A DNA stretch of 39,413 nt from Rickettsia endosymbiont of Pseudomimeciton antennatum (GTDB taxonomy: Bacteria; Pseudomonadota; Alphaproteobacteria; Rickettsiales; Rickettsiaceae), in NCBI GenBank assembly GCA_020881195.1, contig JAJIYL010000019.1, positions 1 through 39,413 on the forward strand. Reading direction: 5' to 3'. Every line of letters begins with the position of its first letter. The stretch's first letter is position 1. Below, piece after piece: positions 16,726 to 24,982 of this stretch. The position numbers and the translations under genes were made by a program. The notes beneath the pieces are model-generated. The model did no database searches and had not been told where the DNA came from. It was given only the letters and a program-made list of their open reading frames with translations.

Positions 16726-17660
16726 GCGATTATCTCCGTGATATCCGGCGGTAGGGGTGATTCAAATTCTAATAATTTACCACTTACCGGGTGGGAAAAA
16801 CTTATATACCAAGAATGTAATGCTTGCCTCTTGAAATTCACTAATTTTTGTGGTATAATGCTATAATTACAGTTAACTTTCCTGCTATTCTTGCCATAAG
16901 TTTGGTCTCCTACTACGGAATGTTTTAAATGACTCAACTGCACTCTAATTTGATGAGTTCGCCCGGTAGTAAGTCGACATTCTAACATACTTATAATACC
17001 ATTAAAAAATATTTCCTCTGTCTTATAATGAGTAATTGCCTCTTTACCACCAAATTTTAAAATAGTCATTTTCTGCCGTAAAATACGGTCTCTACCAATA
17101 TTATTTCTTATAACTCCCTCTTGTGGATTGATAATACCCCAAACTAATGCTTTATATTTGCGTATAAGATTACGACTTTCTATTTGTTTTGCTAGATGTA
17201 CATGGGCAAAATTATTTTTTGCTACCACCATAAGTCCTGATGTATCTTTATCCAAACGATGAACAATACCAGGTCTTTCCAACCCTCCTATGGTAGATAA
17301 AGATTTTCCATGGTGTAACAGGGCATTTACCAAGGTATCTTGGTGGTTACCACTACCAGGATGTACTGTCATACCAGCTACTTTATTAATCACCATTAAA
17401 TCTTCATCTTCATAAAAAATATCAAGTTCAATATCAGCTTCCTGCACCGTTAAAGGGTCAGGGTCTTTAAAAAATACTGAAATAATGTCATTCTCCTTGA
17501 CCTTAAAGTTAGAATCAGAAATAATCAGACTGTTAACTTGTACTTGGAAGTCACATATCATCTTCTGAACTTGGCTTCTAGATGTTTTAGTGATAAGACT
17601 TACCAAAGCCTTATCAAGTCTAAACCCATCTAGATTTTGGGGTATGTTATATTTTTCCAT
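16722..17660 (-). CDS. rluD: 23S rRNA pseudouridine synthase RluD
   Basis: Isomerises uridines of 23S rRNA helix 69 (1911, 1915, 1917 in E. coli numbering). The N-terminal S4-like RNA-binding domain (RLDKALVSLITKTSRSQVQKMI) precedes the catalytic domain, whose aspartate is in HRLDKDTSGLMVVAK; TGRTHQIRVQLSHL is the conserved downstream motif. The frame is open to an ATG at 17702, but MEKYNIPQNLDGFRLDKAL at 17660 matches the normal RluD start, giving 312 residues. The longer start would overlap the divergent glycosylase gene by 16 bp. The stop overlaps the prmC start. Confidence 0.93.
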   Translation of the reverse strand: MEKYNIPQNLDGFRLDKALVSLITKTSRSQVQKMICDFQVQVNSLIISDSNFKVKENDIISVFFKDPDPLTVQEADIELDIFYEDEDLMVINKVAGMTVHPGSGNHQDTLVNALLHHGKSLSTIGGLERPGIVHRLDKDTSGLMVVAKNNFAHVHLAKQIESRNLIRKYKALVWGIINPQEGVIRNNIGRDRILRQKMTILKFGGKEAITHYKTEEIFFNGIISMLECRLTTGRTHQIRVQLSHLKHSVVGDQTYGKNSRKVNCNYSIIPQKLVNFKRQALHSWYISFSHPVSGKLLEFESPLPPDITEIIA

Positions 17661-17686
17661 TAGCTGAAATATTTTAAAATAATAAA

Positions 17687-18568
17687 ATGACTCATTTAAC
17701 AAAAAAAATCAACCAACTAAAATGGTTGCAAGCAATTGGTATAGATTATTATTTGTCAGAATCAACTATTAATCAGCAAAAAATACAGATAAGTTCTAAT
17801 ATTAAGAAAAAAAAGCCAACAACAGCTCCTATATACTCAAATGATTTGAAGAATAGGGATAAAAAACAAGGAGATAATGTGCTAGACTTAAGTAAAGTGA
17901 AACATACAAATATCCCGACCACTATTTGCAACAGCAATTCTTCAAACCATTCGAGTATACAGCTTGCTAGATCTTTGGCTAACTCAGCTGGCAGTTTAGA
18001 AGAATTAAAAACACTATTAATGGATTTTAACGGTTGTGATTTAAAGAAATTAGCTAATAAAACAGTATTTGCTGATGGTAATCCACAAAGTTCTATAATG
18101 TTTATTGGAGAAGCACCAGGTAGTAATGAAGATGCAGAGGGGATACCATTTTGCGGTGAAAGCGGTAAATTACTCGATAATGTTTTAGCCTCTATCAATA
18201 TTTCAAGAAAACATAATGCTTATATTACTAATACGGTATTTTGGCGACCACCAGCTAACCGCCAACCAACACAAGAAGAAATAGATATTTGCCGACCTTT
18301 TGTTGAAAAACATATCGCCTTAATAAACCCAAAACTAATTGTTTTAGTGGGAAACGTTGCAGCAACTAGCTTACTTGGCAAGAATGCTGGTATAAGTAAA
18401 ATCAGACAAGAATATTATTTATATACCAATCAGTATCTTATCAAGCCAATTCAAACCACTTCTATCTTTCATCCTGCCTATCTGCTTAGACAACCAATAC
18501 AGAAAAAAACCACCTGGTATGATTTAATAAAAATCCATGATTATATCAATACCAATATCGGGATATAA
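17687..18568 (+). CDS. Family 4 uracil-DNA glycosylase with inserted palindrome
   Basis: Removes uracil from DNA in base-excision repair. The family 4 motifs are clear: GEAPGSNEDAEGIPF near 140-154 and HPAYLLRQP near 261-269, with FFGDG-like context VFADGNPQSS before them. The sequence resembles alphaproteobacterial family 4 enzymes (ITNTVFWRPPANRQPT). Residues 49-91 are encoded by a 130-bp palindromic element inserted in the variable linker between the N-terminal helix (1-40) and the catalytic domain, which starts near 95, so activity is plausibly retained. The gene is divergent from rluD with very little room for separate promoters. A REP-like repeat starts 20 bp after the stop. Confidence 0.92.
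   Translation: MTHLTKKINQLKWLQAIGIDYYLSESTINQQKIQISSNIKKKKPTTAPIYSNDLKNRDKKQGDNVLDLSKVKHTNIPTTICNSNSSNHSSIQLARSLANSAGSLEELKTLLMDFNGCDLKKLANKTVFADGNPQSSIMFIGEAPGSNEDAEGIPFCGESGKLLDNVLASINISRKHNAYITNTVFWRPPANRQPTQEEIDICRPFVEKHIALINPKLIVLVGNVAATSLLGKNAGISKIRQEYYLYTNQYLIKPIQTTSIFHPAYLLRQPIQKKTTWYDLIKIHDYINTNIGI
17831..17960. repeat. Rickettsia palindromic element type 1, in frame in uracil-DNA glycosylase
   Basis: ATATACTCAAATGATTTGAA at the left pairs with TTCAAACCATTCGAGTATAC at the right with a few mismatches; length 130 bp. In the gene's frame it encodes YSNDLKN at the start and SSNHSSIQ at the end, matching the copy at 1740-1868. Confidence 0.85.
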
Positions 18569-18588
18569 TGACACTTGGATTGTATATA

Positions 18589-18754
18589 CGTCTATTAGCG
18601 AGGAACCGCTTTGCGGCGACGCGGTAATCCAAAAATAACCAGGAATGGATTACTTCGTCGGCTTATGCCTCCTCGCAATGACGTTTGGGCTACATATTAC
18701 ACCTCCTCGCTAATAGACGTCTTGTACTTTAACTTTTTTTCCGTGAACGCTCAC
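18589..18754. repeat. REP-like composite repeat covering the ccmE 3' end
   Basis: CGTCTATTAGCGAGG, GCGGTAATCCA, spacer, TGGATTAC, CTCGCAATGACG, a second CTCGCTAATAGACG, then TCTTGTACTTTAACTT and GTGAACGCTCAC. The ccmE stop (18731-18729) and about eight final residues lie in its right end. Confidence 0.85.
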
Positions 18755-19142
18755 TATACTGGGCTGGGGAATAATTCTCATCATGTTTAGTCAACAACTC
18801 ACGAGCTATAAATATGTCATCTGATAGCTTACCTACAGCTATTATTCCTTGACTCTCACGAAACAAAGCTGGTAAAACCCCTTGGTAAGATATTTCTAGG
18901 TCTTTAATGTCATCAGTAATGACAAAATGCACTTTATCGGCAGTAATTTTTTTAATTGAATCTACTTTAACTAACCCCCCTACCCTAAACTCTTTGCCAA
19001 GTTTTAACTCATTAATTTTTGATGGAGGATAAAAAAATACTATATTATCCTCAAGATTATATAATATCATATATACTCCCCCAGCACTGCATAATAGGTA
19101 AAATAATATAATTTTTAATCTATTTTTCACCCTTTTTTGCAT
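18729..19142 (-). CDS. ccmE: Cytochrome c-type biogenesis heme chaperone CcmE
   Basis: Membrane-anchored periplasmic chaperone that binds heme covalently and hands it to the CcmFH ligase. An N-terminal anchor ([19 protein letters not shown], about 9-27) precedes a beta-barrel OB fold with FRVGGLV (52-58) and [15 protein letters not shown]. The heme-binding histidine is H120 in KHDENY, with Y124. The final residues SERSRKKS and the stop come from the dispersed repeat GTGAGCGTTCACGG, so the disordered tail was replaced by repeat sequence. Its start lies inside ccmD (23-bp overlap), implying coupling. Confidence 0.94.
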   Translation of the reverse strand: MQKRVKNRLKIILFYLLCSAGGVYMILYNLEDNIVFFYPPSKINELKLGKEFRVGGLVKVDSIKKITADKVHFVITDDIKDLEISYQGVLPALFRESQGIIAVGKLSDDIFIARELLTKHDENYSPAQYSERSRKKS

Positions 19143-19245
19143 TAACTAACCTAACCTTAATCTTATTATAACCTAGCCAACTTGTTACTAACAATAAGCC
19201 AAGAGCAGCGAGAGCAAACAGGTATGAAACTAGTAAATAATTCAT
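19120..19245 (-). CDS. ccmD: Heme exporter protein CcmD (41 residues)
   Basis: A 41-residue minus-strand frame from ATG at 19245 to TAG at 19122-19120. It has one membrane segment ([19 protein letters not shown]) followed by a basic cytoplasmic tail ([14 protein letters not shown]), the standard CcmD build. CcmD is the small subunit that stabilises the CcmABC complex and is needed for release of holo-CcmE. Position strengthens the call: it sits directly before ccmE and overlaps it by 23 bp, and it starts two bases after the SCO1 stop. It is too short for usual ORF cut-offs. Confidence 0.85.
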   Translation of the reverse strand: MNYLLVSYLFALAALGLLLVTSWLGYNKIKVRLVNAKKGEK

Positions 19246-19246
19246 C

Positions 19247-19888
19247 TTAATATCTTTTTTGATGTTGTTCCATTATTCTAATAAACTCTATAATCTCTTG
19301 AGCTGAACTATCTAAGTAAAAATGCTTTACATATTTCCCTTGTCTATCCATCAAATAAACAAAAGAAGAGTGATCTAACATATAATCTTCACTATTAGTA
19401 TCTATTTTAGCATAATACACCTTAAATTTATCAGCCACTTCTTTAATCTGTCGGTCGTTACCTGTTAAACCAATAAATTTAGAATTAAAATGCTTTAAAT
19501 ATTCCTTAAGAACATCCGAACTATCACGTTCTGGATCAATAGTAATAAAAACAAATTCAACCGCAATTTTATATTTATCAAGAGTATTAACGACCTCTGT
19601 TATTTTTTGCAAAGAAGTAGGGCAAATATCAGGACAATAGGTGAAACCAAAGTAAATTAAACTTAATTTCCCTTTCAAACTATCACTATTGAAAATCTTA
19701 CCATCTTGATCAGTTAGCTCAAACTTTCCACCAATTTGCACATCGTCATTATACCCCCCTCCTCTGCCAGCAAGAGGTTTTTGCGGTGTATCAGCGGATA
19801 ACCAAAGATAAAATGACATAATAGTTATCAATAGCCCCACTGCTATAATAGTGCCTATGATAATATTAGCCTGACATTTCTTTTGCAT
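19247..19888 (-). CDS. SCO1/SenC copper chaperone
   Basis: Inner-membrane-anchored thioredoxin-fold protein that delivers copper to the CuA site of cytochrome c oxidase. The N-terminal anchor is about 8-31. The copper ligands are C85 and C89 (TYCPDICP) and H173 (LDHSSFVYL), all present. Length 213 matches the family (about 200). It starts a unit with ccmD and ccmE, with only one base between its stop and the ccmD ATG, joining two cytochrome assembly functions. A hemB gene lies just upstream. Confidence 0.94.
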   Translation of the reverse strand: MQKKCQANIIIGTIIAVGLLITIMSFYLWLSADTPQKPLAGRGGGYNDDVQIGGKFELTDQDGKIFNSDSLKGKLSLIYFGFTYCPDICPTSLQKITEVVNTLDKYKIAVEFVFITIDPERDSSDVLKEYLKHFNSKFIGLTGNDRQIKEVADKFKVYYAKIDTNSEDYMLDHSSFVYLMDRQGKYVKHFYLDSSAQEIIEFIRIMEQHQKRY

Positions 19889-19909
19889 TAATATTCTTCT
19901 TTAGGTTAT

Positions 19910-20914
19910 TTATTTTATAATATTGATAGATTGTCTATTCAACATTTGAGCTACTTCCAATGCAGCGTAAGTAACAATGTTACTAGCACCAGCACGCTTA
20001 AAACATACCAATGATTCTATTAGAGCCGCCTGCCAATTTAAGGCATTAGCGTCTGCAGCAAGTCTTAACATAGCATATTCACCACTTACCTGATAAGCAA
20101 ATATATTAGTATTAAAGTTATTTGCCGCTTGGGCTATAATATCCAAAAACATCATACCAGGTTTAACCATAATCATATCTGCCCCTTCAGCCAGATCATG
20201 TTCTATCTCTAGCATAGCTTCTCTGCTATTGCGTACATCCATCTGATAGGTCGCTTTATCTAAATAAGCTGCCTTATTATTGTTTAAGGCATCTCTGAAC
20301 GGCGAATAAAAATTCGAAGCATATTTTACAGCATAAGATAGTATATTAACGTTAATATACCCTTCTGAATCTAGCATTTGACGTATTGCCATAACCCTAC
20401 CATCCATCATATCAGATGGTGCTACAATATCTACCCCTGCTTTTGCTAGAACTAAAGCCTGGTTGCACAAAGCTTCAACCGTTTTATCATTATCTACATC
20501 ACCATTATGTAAAATACCATCATGGGCATGCGTAGTATAAGGGTCTAGTGCGACATCACATATTATACCAATATCGATGTTAGCATTTTTGATACTTCGT
20601 ATAGTCCTACACATTAAATTATCTAGATTATATGCTTCATCCGCATTTTCACTTTTTAATTTTGCATCTATACAAGGGAAAAGTATTATTGCATTTATAC
20701 CATTTTCATAAGCTTGCCTAGCCGTCAATACTACTTGGTCAACAGATAACCTATATATACCGGGCATGGTGGCAATCTCCTGACGCTGGTTTTCACCTTC
20801 AACAACAAATAATGCTAGCACCAAATCATTAACGCTAAGCCTATTCTCTGCCACTAATTCTCGTAGCCACCGAGTTTTTCTATTTCTTCTTAATCTTACT
20901 GCTGGATACATCAT
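19910..20914 (-). CDS. hemB: Delta-aminolevulinic acid dehydratase (porphobilinogen synthase)
   Basis: Condenses two 5-aminolevulinate molecules to porphobilinogen in heme synthesis, in the cytosol. Active-site lysines are K197 (AVKYASNFYSPFRDA) and the Schiff-base K251 (MIMVKPGMMFLDI). The region that holds zinc-binding cysteines in many homologues reads DVALDPYTTHAHDG, without the Cys triad, indicating the magnesium-type enzyme usual in alphaproteobacteria. The first codons give MMYPAVRLRRNRKTRWLREL, a normal HemB start. It is 22 bp upstream of SCO1 in the same direction, so cotranscription is likely. Confidence 0.96.
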   Translation of the reverse strand: MMYPAVRLRRNRKTRWLRELVAENRLSVNDLVLALFVVEGENQRQEIATMPGIYRLSVDQVVLTARQAYENGINAIILFPCIDAKLKSENADEAYNLDNLMCRTIRSIKNANIDIGIICDVALDPYTTHAHDGILHNGDVDNDKTVEALCNQALVLAKAGVDIVAPSDMMDGRVMAIRQMLDSEGYINVNILSYAVKYASNFYSPFRDALNNNKAAYLDKATYQMDVRNSREAMLEIEHDLAEGADMIMVKPGMMFLDIIAQAANNFNTNIFAYQVSGEYAMLRLAADANALNWQAALIESLVCFKRAGASNIVTYAALEVAQMLNRQSINIIK

Positions 20915-21018
20915 ATTTTCAATTTTTTAAGCTCATTGCAAATAAGTCTATTATGTTTTTCTCTTTTTAAGCAATATACCACAAAAATTTCTACCACTAA
21001 GTAAAAAGTCTAATTAAA

Positions 21019-21993
21019 TTATGTTTTAACATAAATTTGTTGATATATATCAAAACCAGCTGGATTTAGTTTGTAATCAATTTCTGCTTGCTGCAAATGT
21101 TTCAGTGTTTTAATACAATCATCTAATTTAAGCTTATTTACAGCTTTTTTAAAACTTGCCACATATTTGTAGAAAATTGGTGGGGATAGTGATTTTATAG
21201 CCATATCTATATCAACACCAATTTCTAATTTACTTAATACGGTGTATAAATTTAGATAATATCTGATTAATGCCCTAATAATTAGCACTTCATTAATATT
21301 TTGTTGTTTTAGTTTATTGAATTCTTGTAAAAAATTACCAGTATCTCTTGAGGAAAAATAAACACATAAATTATCCCCATTCCCCATAAAATCATCACTA
21401 ACTACCTGCCGTGCATCATCCAAGGTAATTTGATCTTTATCAAATGTAAAATATACTAATTTATCGATTTCACTAACTAGCATTTGGTGGTCACCTTTTA
21501 GATGAGATGTTAAATAGTTAACAGCATCTTCTTTTATAACCTTACCAACATTATTACATTTATGTAATATTATCTTAGCAATTTTTTGTTCATCATCATG
21601 ATAACAAGCTAGAGAAGCTAAATAATTTTCAGTTTCAAAAAGCTTACGTATGCTAGAAGCCGTTGATAATTCATCAGCAATAAACACTAAGAAATGCAAT
21701 GAATCTTTACTAAGAGCAAGTTTTAAAGATTTATCTATAGACTCACTAACTGACCTAACAATAATCAATTGTTTCTGCATAAAGAAATTCTGTGTATTAA
21801 CTAAAGTCTCAAGCGACCGAGATTTAATCTCTGAATATTCTATAGAGGTTTTTAGTAAATCAAATTTCTTCAACAAAGTCTTACAAACTTTATCTATATA
21901 CCCCTTATCTGGACCATAAAGTAACAGAGCCTTAATTTGTCCATTACCTATCTTATCAAGTAGCTGAATAATTTGTGATAGGTAAAACTTCAT
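21019..21993 (-). CDS. holA: DNA polymerase III delta subunit
   Basis: Clamp-loader subunit that opens the beta clamp. The 324 residues show the expected HolA pattern: N-terminal AAA+-like domain without a functional P-loop (ALLLYGPDKGYIDK, 24-37), the LVSEIDKLVYF segment of the middle domain near 155-165, and a helical C-terminal collar (KALKHLQQAEIDYKLN-like, ending near 315). It overlaps lptE by 38 bp, an arrangement found in many proteobacteria (lptE-holA). The length is normal for the family. Confidence 0.88.
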   Translation of the reverse strand: MKFYLSQIIQLLDKIGNGQIKALLLYGPDKGYIDKVCKTLLKKFDLLKTSIEYSEIKSRSLETLVNTQNFFMQKQLIIVRSVSESIDKSLKLALSKDSLHFLVFIADELSTASSIRKLFETENYLASLACYHDDEQKIAKIILHKCNNVGKVIKEDAVNYLTSHLKGDHQMLVSEIDKLVYFTFDKDQITLDDARQVVSDDFMGNGDNLCVYFSSRDTGNFLQEFNKLKQQNINEVLIIRALIRYYLNLYTVLSKLEIGVDIDMAIKSLSPPIFYKYVASFKKAVNKLKLDDCIKTLKHLQQAEIDYKLNPAGFDIYQQIYVKT

Positions 21994-22495
21994 CTTTAAT
22001 GCTATTTTGTTTAAAATATAAAATTAATCTTCCCAGTATCTCATCCGCCCCTCGTTTTGTAAGATCTTCCAATGCCTTCATATTATCTACATAGCTATGA
22101 TAAGGTGAAGAAGCTGTGCTATAAGAGGTTACATGGCGGAATGTTCCTGAAGTAACTTCTTGATTAGTTACAGTGTCAACCAACCTATACTGAATAGTTT
22201 GACTTACTGTTTCTCTTAACATATCAGAATTTTTTTGAAGAATAAGTGGTAAATTCTTGTTAGTAAATTTCACCTTTAATAAATACTTTGTTGTTGTAGA
22301 TTTTGGTAAAATACTAGACAAATAGTAACAAAATTCTGCACCTTCAATAGATTCTATTGGCTCAACTTCAATAGTACTTAATTGGTTTAATTCCTGTAAA
22401 CTATATTTATTACTATATACAGGTCTTAAACTACAAGAGCTACATAAAAACAAGTAAATGACGATTAATAATAAATTCAAGCTACTCCTTATCAA
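21956..22495 (-). CDS. lptE: LPS-assembly lipoprotein LptE
   Basis: Outer-membrane lipoprotein that plugs LptD and guides lipopolysaccharide to the outer leaflet. The signal peptide LLLIVIYLFLCSSC ends in a lipobox-like LCSSC with C21 as the lipidated residue, followed by SLRPVYS, a typical LptE opening. The remaining 158 residues show the alternating pattern and late ENMKALEDLTKRGADEIL-like helix expected of the family. The gene lies between rne (ATGA overlap at its start) and holA (38-bp overlap at its end); the lptE-holA order supports the call more than sequence motifs do. Confidence 0.8.
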   Translation of the reverse strand: MIRSSLNLLLIVIYLFLCSSCSLRPVYSNKYSLQELNQLSTIEVEPIESIEGAEFCYYLSSILPKSTTTKYLLKVKFTNKNLPLILQKNSDMLRETVSQTIQYRLVDTVTNQEVTSGTFRHVTSYSTASSPYHSYVDNMKALEDLTKRGADEILGRLILYFKQNSIKDEVLPITNYSAT

Positions 22496-24630
22496 CTATT
22501 AGCCCCTTCCTGTTTAGTTAATTCCTGAGATTGTCCATTTTCATCTACTTTACTTTTATTATAGTTACGCCTTCTAGGGGGACGTGAATAATTTGATTTT
22601 TTATCAATATATTTACGATTTGACTTAATGGTATTATCAACAACATTTTCATTGTCCAACTTATTTACCACTAATGCCTTATCAGTTTCTTGATTAGAAT
22701 CAATTTTCTCCTTATCAATTGTTACTTCTACATTTTTATTTAACTCACTGCTAGTTTCTAACTTATCAGATGTTTTCCATTTTTGCTTCTTCTTATTAGG
22801 ATGAGAAGGCTCTTTATTACTCTTTTCTTCTTGATAATTAGAGGACTGATTTTGAATTAATGGTTTATTACTAGCTCCAGCATGGCTAGATTTTTTTGGC
22901 AATTTTATTTTTTCAATTGAATAATTATCAGAGGTGGCAGATGGATCAACGTGGAAACTTAACTTTAAATTATACTTTTCTTCAATGAGAGAGATCTCTG
23001 AACGCTTATTATTCAGCAAATAGATAACGGAATAAATATTAGCAAAAATATTTACTAAATCGATATTTTCATTAAAAATTTCATTCTCTACCGTACGTAA
23101 AATCAACATAGCATTTGATTCATCCGCCCTCACAAGCCCCTTGCCATTACAATATGAACAAATCGATGAGTTTGATTCCAAAAATGATGGCTTTAATCTT
23201 TGACGAGACATTTCAAGCAAACCAAATTGGCTAATATTAGCAGTTTGAATTCTTGCTCGATCCCGGCTTAGAAACTCTTTAAAAGACCTCTCAATAATCC
23301 TACGATTTCTAGTATCATACATATCGATAAAATCAATAACCACTAAACCTGATAAATCTCTTAACTTAATTTGTCTAGCAATTTCTCTGGCAGCTTCCAA
23401 GTTGGTTTTTAATGCCATTTCTTCAATATTTCTTTCAGCAGTTGCTCTGCCTGAGTTAACATCAATTGAAATAAGTGCTTCTGTTGGGTTTATTACTATA
23501 TACCCACCAGAAGGTAAAGCAAAAACTGGTTGATATAGCTTGGATAATTGCTCCTCAACAACGAATTTTGTAAAAATTGGTACTTTATTTTTATATTCTT
23601 TGAGCTTACCAAGATCAGTAGGCAATATATCCTTCATGAATTTTACAGCATTTTGATATGACTCACTACCTTGTATGATTAACTCTTTAACATTATGATC
23701 ACACATATCTCTGATGACCTTTTGAATTAGCCCATCTTCTTCGTGTATAAAACAAGGTGCTATAGATTTAAGGGTAGTCTCTCTAATTTTATTCCATAAT
23801 CTTACTAAATAATCATAATCTCTTTTTATGTCTAAAGTAGTACAACCAGCCCCAGCCGTGCGAATTATAATACTTGATGCACTACTACTATTATTTGCAG
23901 TTATCTTGCTGACGATATTCTTAAGTCTTCTTCGTTCATCAGCATTGGATATCTTACGCGATACACCATTCTGCAGAGGAGTATTAGGCATTAAAACACA
24001 ATACTTTCCAGCAAGAGAAATAAAGGTGGTAAATGACGCACCTTTATTACCTCTTTCCTCCTTGGTAACCTGCACAAGCAGGACCTGACCTTTTTTTATT
24101 ACTTCTTGAATTTTATATTGCTTCTGTTTATTACCTTCCTCTTTATCATTTCTGTCAACATTTATTGTTTCAATGTCATTATCTAAAACATCTAAATTAA
24201 ATTCTACCTGAATTTTTTCGTCCACTAATCTTTCTATAGCATTTAAATCAATTTCCTCACTATCTATTATCGGATTATAGTTCCTCTTTGTTTCAAACTC
24301 CACAAGATCATCTTGGGTAATATCTGAAAGAGCAATTTCTTGTAATTTATTTATAGAAGGCAAAGATTTAAGATCAGATGCTGGTATATTATAATAATAT
24401 GGATGAATTTCAGTGAAAGGTAAAAATCCACTCTTGTCCGGACCATAGTCAATAAAGGCAGCCTGCAAAGCTGGCTCAACCCTTATAACTTTTGCAAGAT
24501 ATATATTACCCTTGTTTTGTTGTTTTATTGCCGTTTCATATTCAATGTCCTCAATATTGTTATTCTGATTTAGTAAAACTACCCTTGTTTCATTAGGAAA
24601 GTTAGCATCAACTATAATTTTCTTATTCAT
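22492..24630 (-). CDS. rne: Ribonuclease E/G
   Basis: Endoribonuclease for mRNA decay and rRNA/tRNA processing, usually membrane-associated. The 712 residues hold the conserved catalytic half: an S1 domain near 37-130 (NIYLAKVIRVEPALQAAFIDYG), the 5'-sensor/RNase H-like region, catalytic aspartates in SIDVNSGRATAERN (near 387) and VVIDFIDMYDTRNR (near 430), and the Zn-link CSYCNGKG near 490. The C-terminal 130 residues are Lys/Asn/Ser-rich and disordered (PPRRRNYNKSK), the usual scaffold. The tail is much shorter than in E. coli RNase E (1061). It starts a unit with lptE and holA. A hairpin and a TATAAT lie in its leader. Confidence 0.95.
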   Translation of the reverse strand: MNKKIIVDANFPNETRVVLLNQNNNIEDIEYETAIKQQNKGNIYLAKVIRVEPALQAAFIDYGPDKSGFLPFTEIHPYYYNIPASDLKSLPSINKLQEIALSDITQDDLVEFETKRNYNPIIDSEEIDLNAIERLVDEKIQVEFNLDVLDNDIETINVDRNDKEEGNKQKQYKIQEVIKKGQVLLVQVTKEERGNKGASFTTFISLAGKYCVLMPNTPLQNGVSRKISNADERRRLKNIVSKITANNSSSASSIIIRTAGAGCTTLDIKRDYDYLVRLWNKIRETTLKSIAPCFIHEEDGLIQKVIRDMCDHNVKELIIQGSESYQNAVKFMKDILPTDLGKLKEYKNKVPIFTKFVVEEQLSKLYQPVFALPSGGYIVINPTEALISIDVNSGRATAERNIEEMALKTNLEAAREIARQIKLRDLSGLVVIDFIDMYDTRNRRIIERSFKEFLSRDRARIQTANISQFGLLEMSRQRLKPSFLESNSSICSYCNGKGLVRADESNAMLILRTVENEIFNENIDLVNIFANIYSVIYLLNNKRSEISLIEEKYNLKLSFHVDPSATSDNYSIEKIKLPKKSSHAGASNKPLIQNQSSNYQEEKSNKEPSHPNKKKQKWKTSDKLETSSELNKNVEVTIDKEKIDSNQETDKALVVNKLDNENVVDNTIKSNRKYIDKKSNYSRPPRRRNYNKSKVDENGQSQELTKQEGANS

Positions 24631-24657
24631 TAATTTTTTACTCGTAAATTTCTAGGT

Positions 24658-24689
24658 ATATTGCTAAGAATCTGTAAACTTAGCAATAT
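24658..24689 (-). promoter_or_regulatory. Stem-loop in the rne leader
   Basis: ATATTGCTAAG and CTTAGCAATAT form an 11-bp perfect stem with a 10-nt loop, ending 27 nt before the rne ATG. It lies downstream of the TATAAT at 24712-24707, so it would be transcribed. E. coli rne is autoregulated through leader hairpins; the parallel is inference. Confidence 0.5.
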
Positions 24690-24706
24690 TACAGAACATC
24701 TATTTA

Positions 24707-24735
24707 ATTATAACAAATTTAAAACTTGACATTAA
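24707..24735 (-). promoter_or_regulatory. Putative rne promoter
   Basis: An exact TATAAT (24712-24707, minus strand) lies about 77 bp before the ATG. The element 17 bp upstream, TTAATG, is a poor -35. The predicted transcript would begin near 24700 and include the leader hairpin. Confidence 0.4.
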
Positions 24736-24982
24736 GTTTTAAATTGAGAAAACATTTAATTAAGCACATCAACCTAATAAATAACTATAACTTAGAATTT
24801 TCTTAACTATTTATGCAAATCCGCTGTTCTACAAACATAAATTTTATTCATAATAGAATAACAAATTAATTAGACAAATCTTAATGAATAAGCTAATGTA
24901 CCCTTGGTTATATAAACTTTTTAAACGTTTCTCTATTTAAAAATTTATATACGATGTAATCTAGTTTAGCAAACAATTATTT

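Larger units (their letters stand above)
24631..24982. other. 352-bp divergent intergenic region between rne and the MFS gene
   Basis: It contains the rne leader hairpin and a -10 element on the minus strand. On the plus strand a TTGACA at about 24727 has no good partner at 17 bp. An 18-codon frame at 24883 (MNKLMYPWLYKLFKRFSI) lacks a ribosome-binding site. I see no further gene. Confidence 0.5.

Noticed and set aside
24883..24939. 18-codon frame as a possible leader peptide for the MFS gene
   Set aside because: No ribosome-binding site, no regulatory codon run and no attenuator structure.
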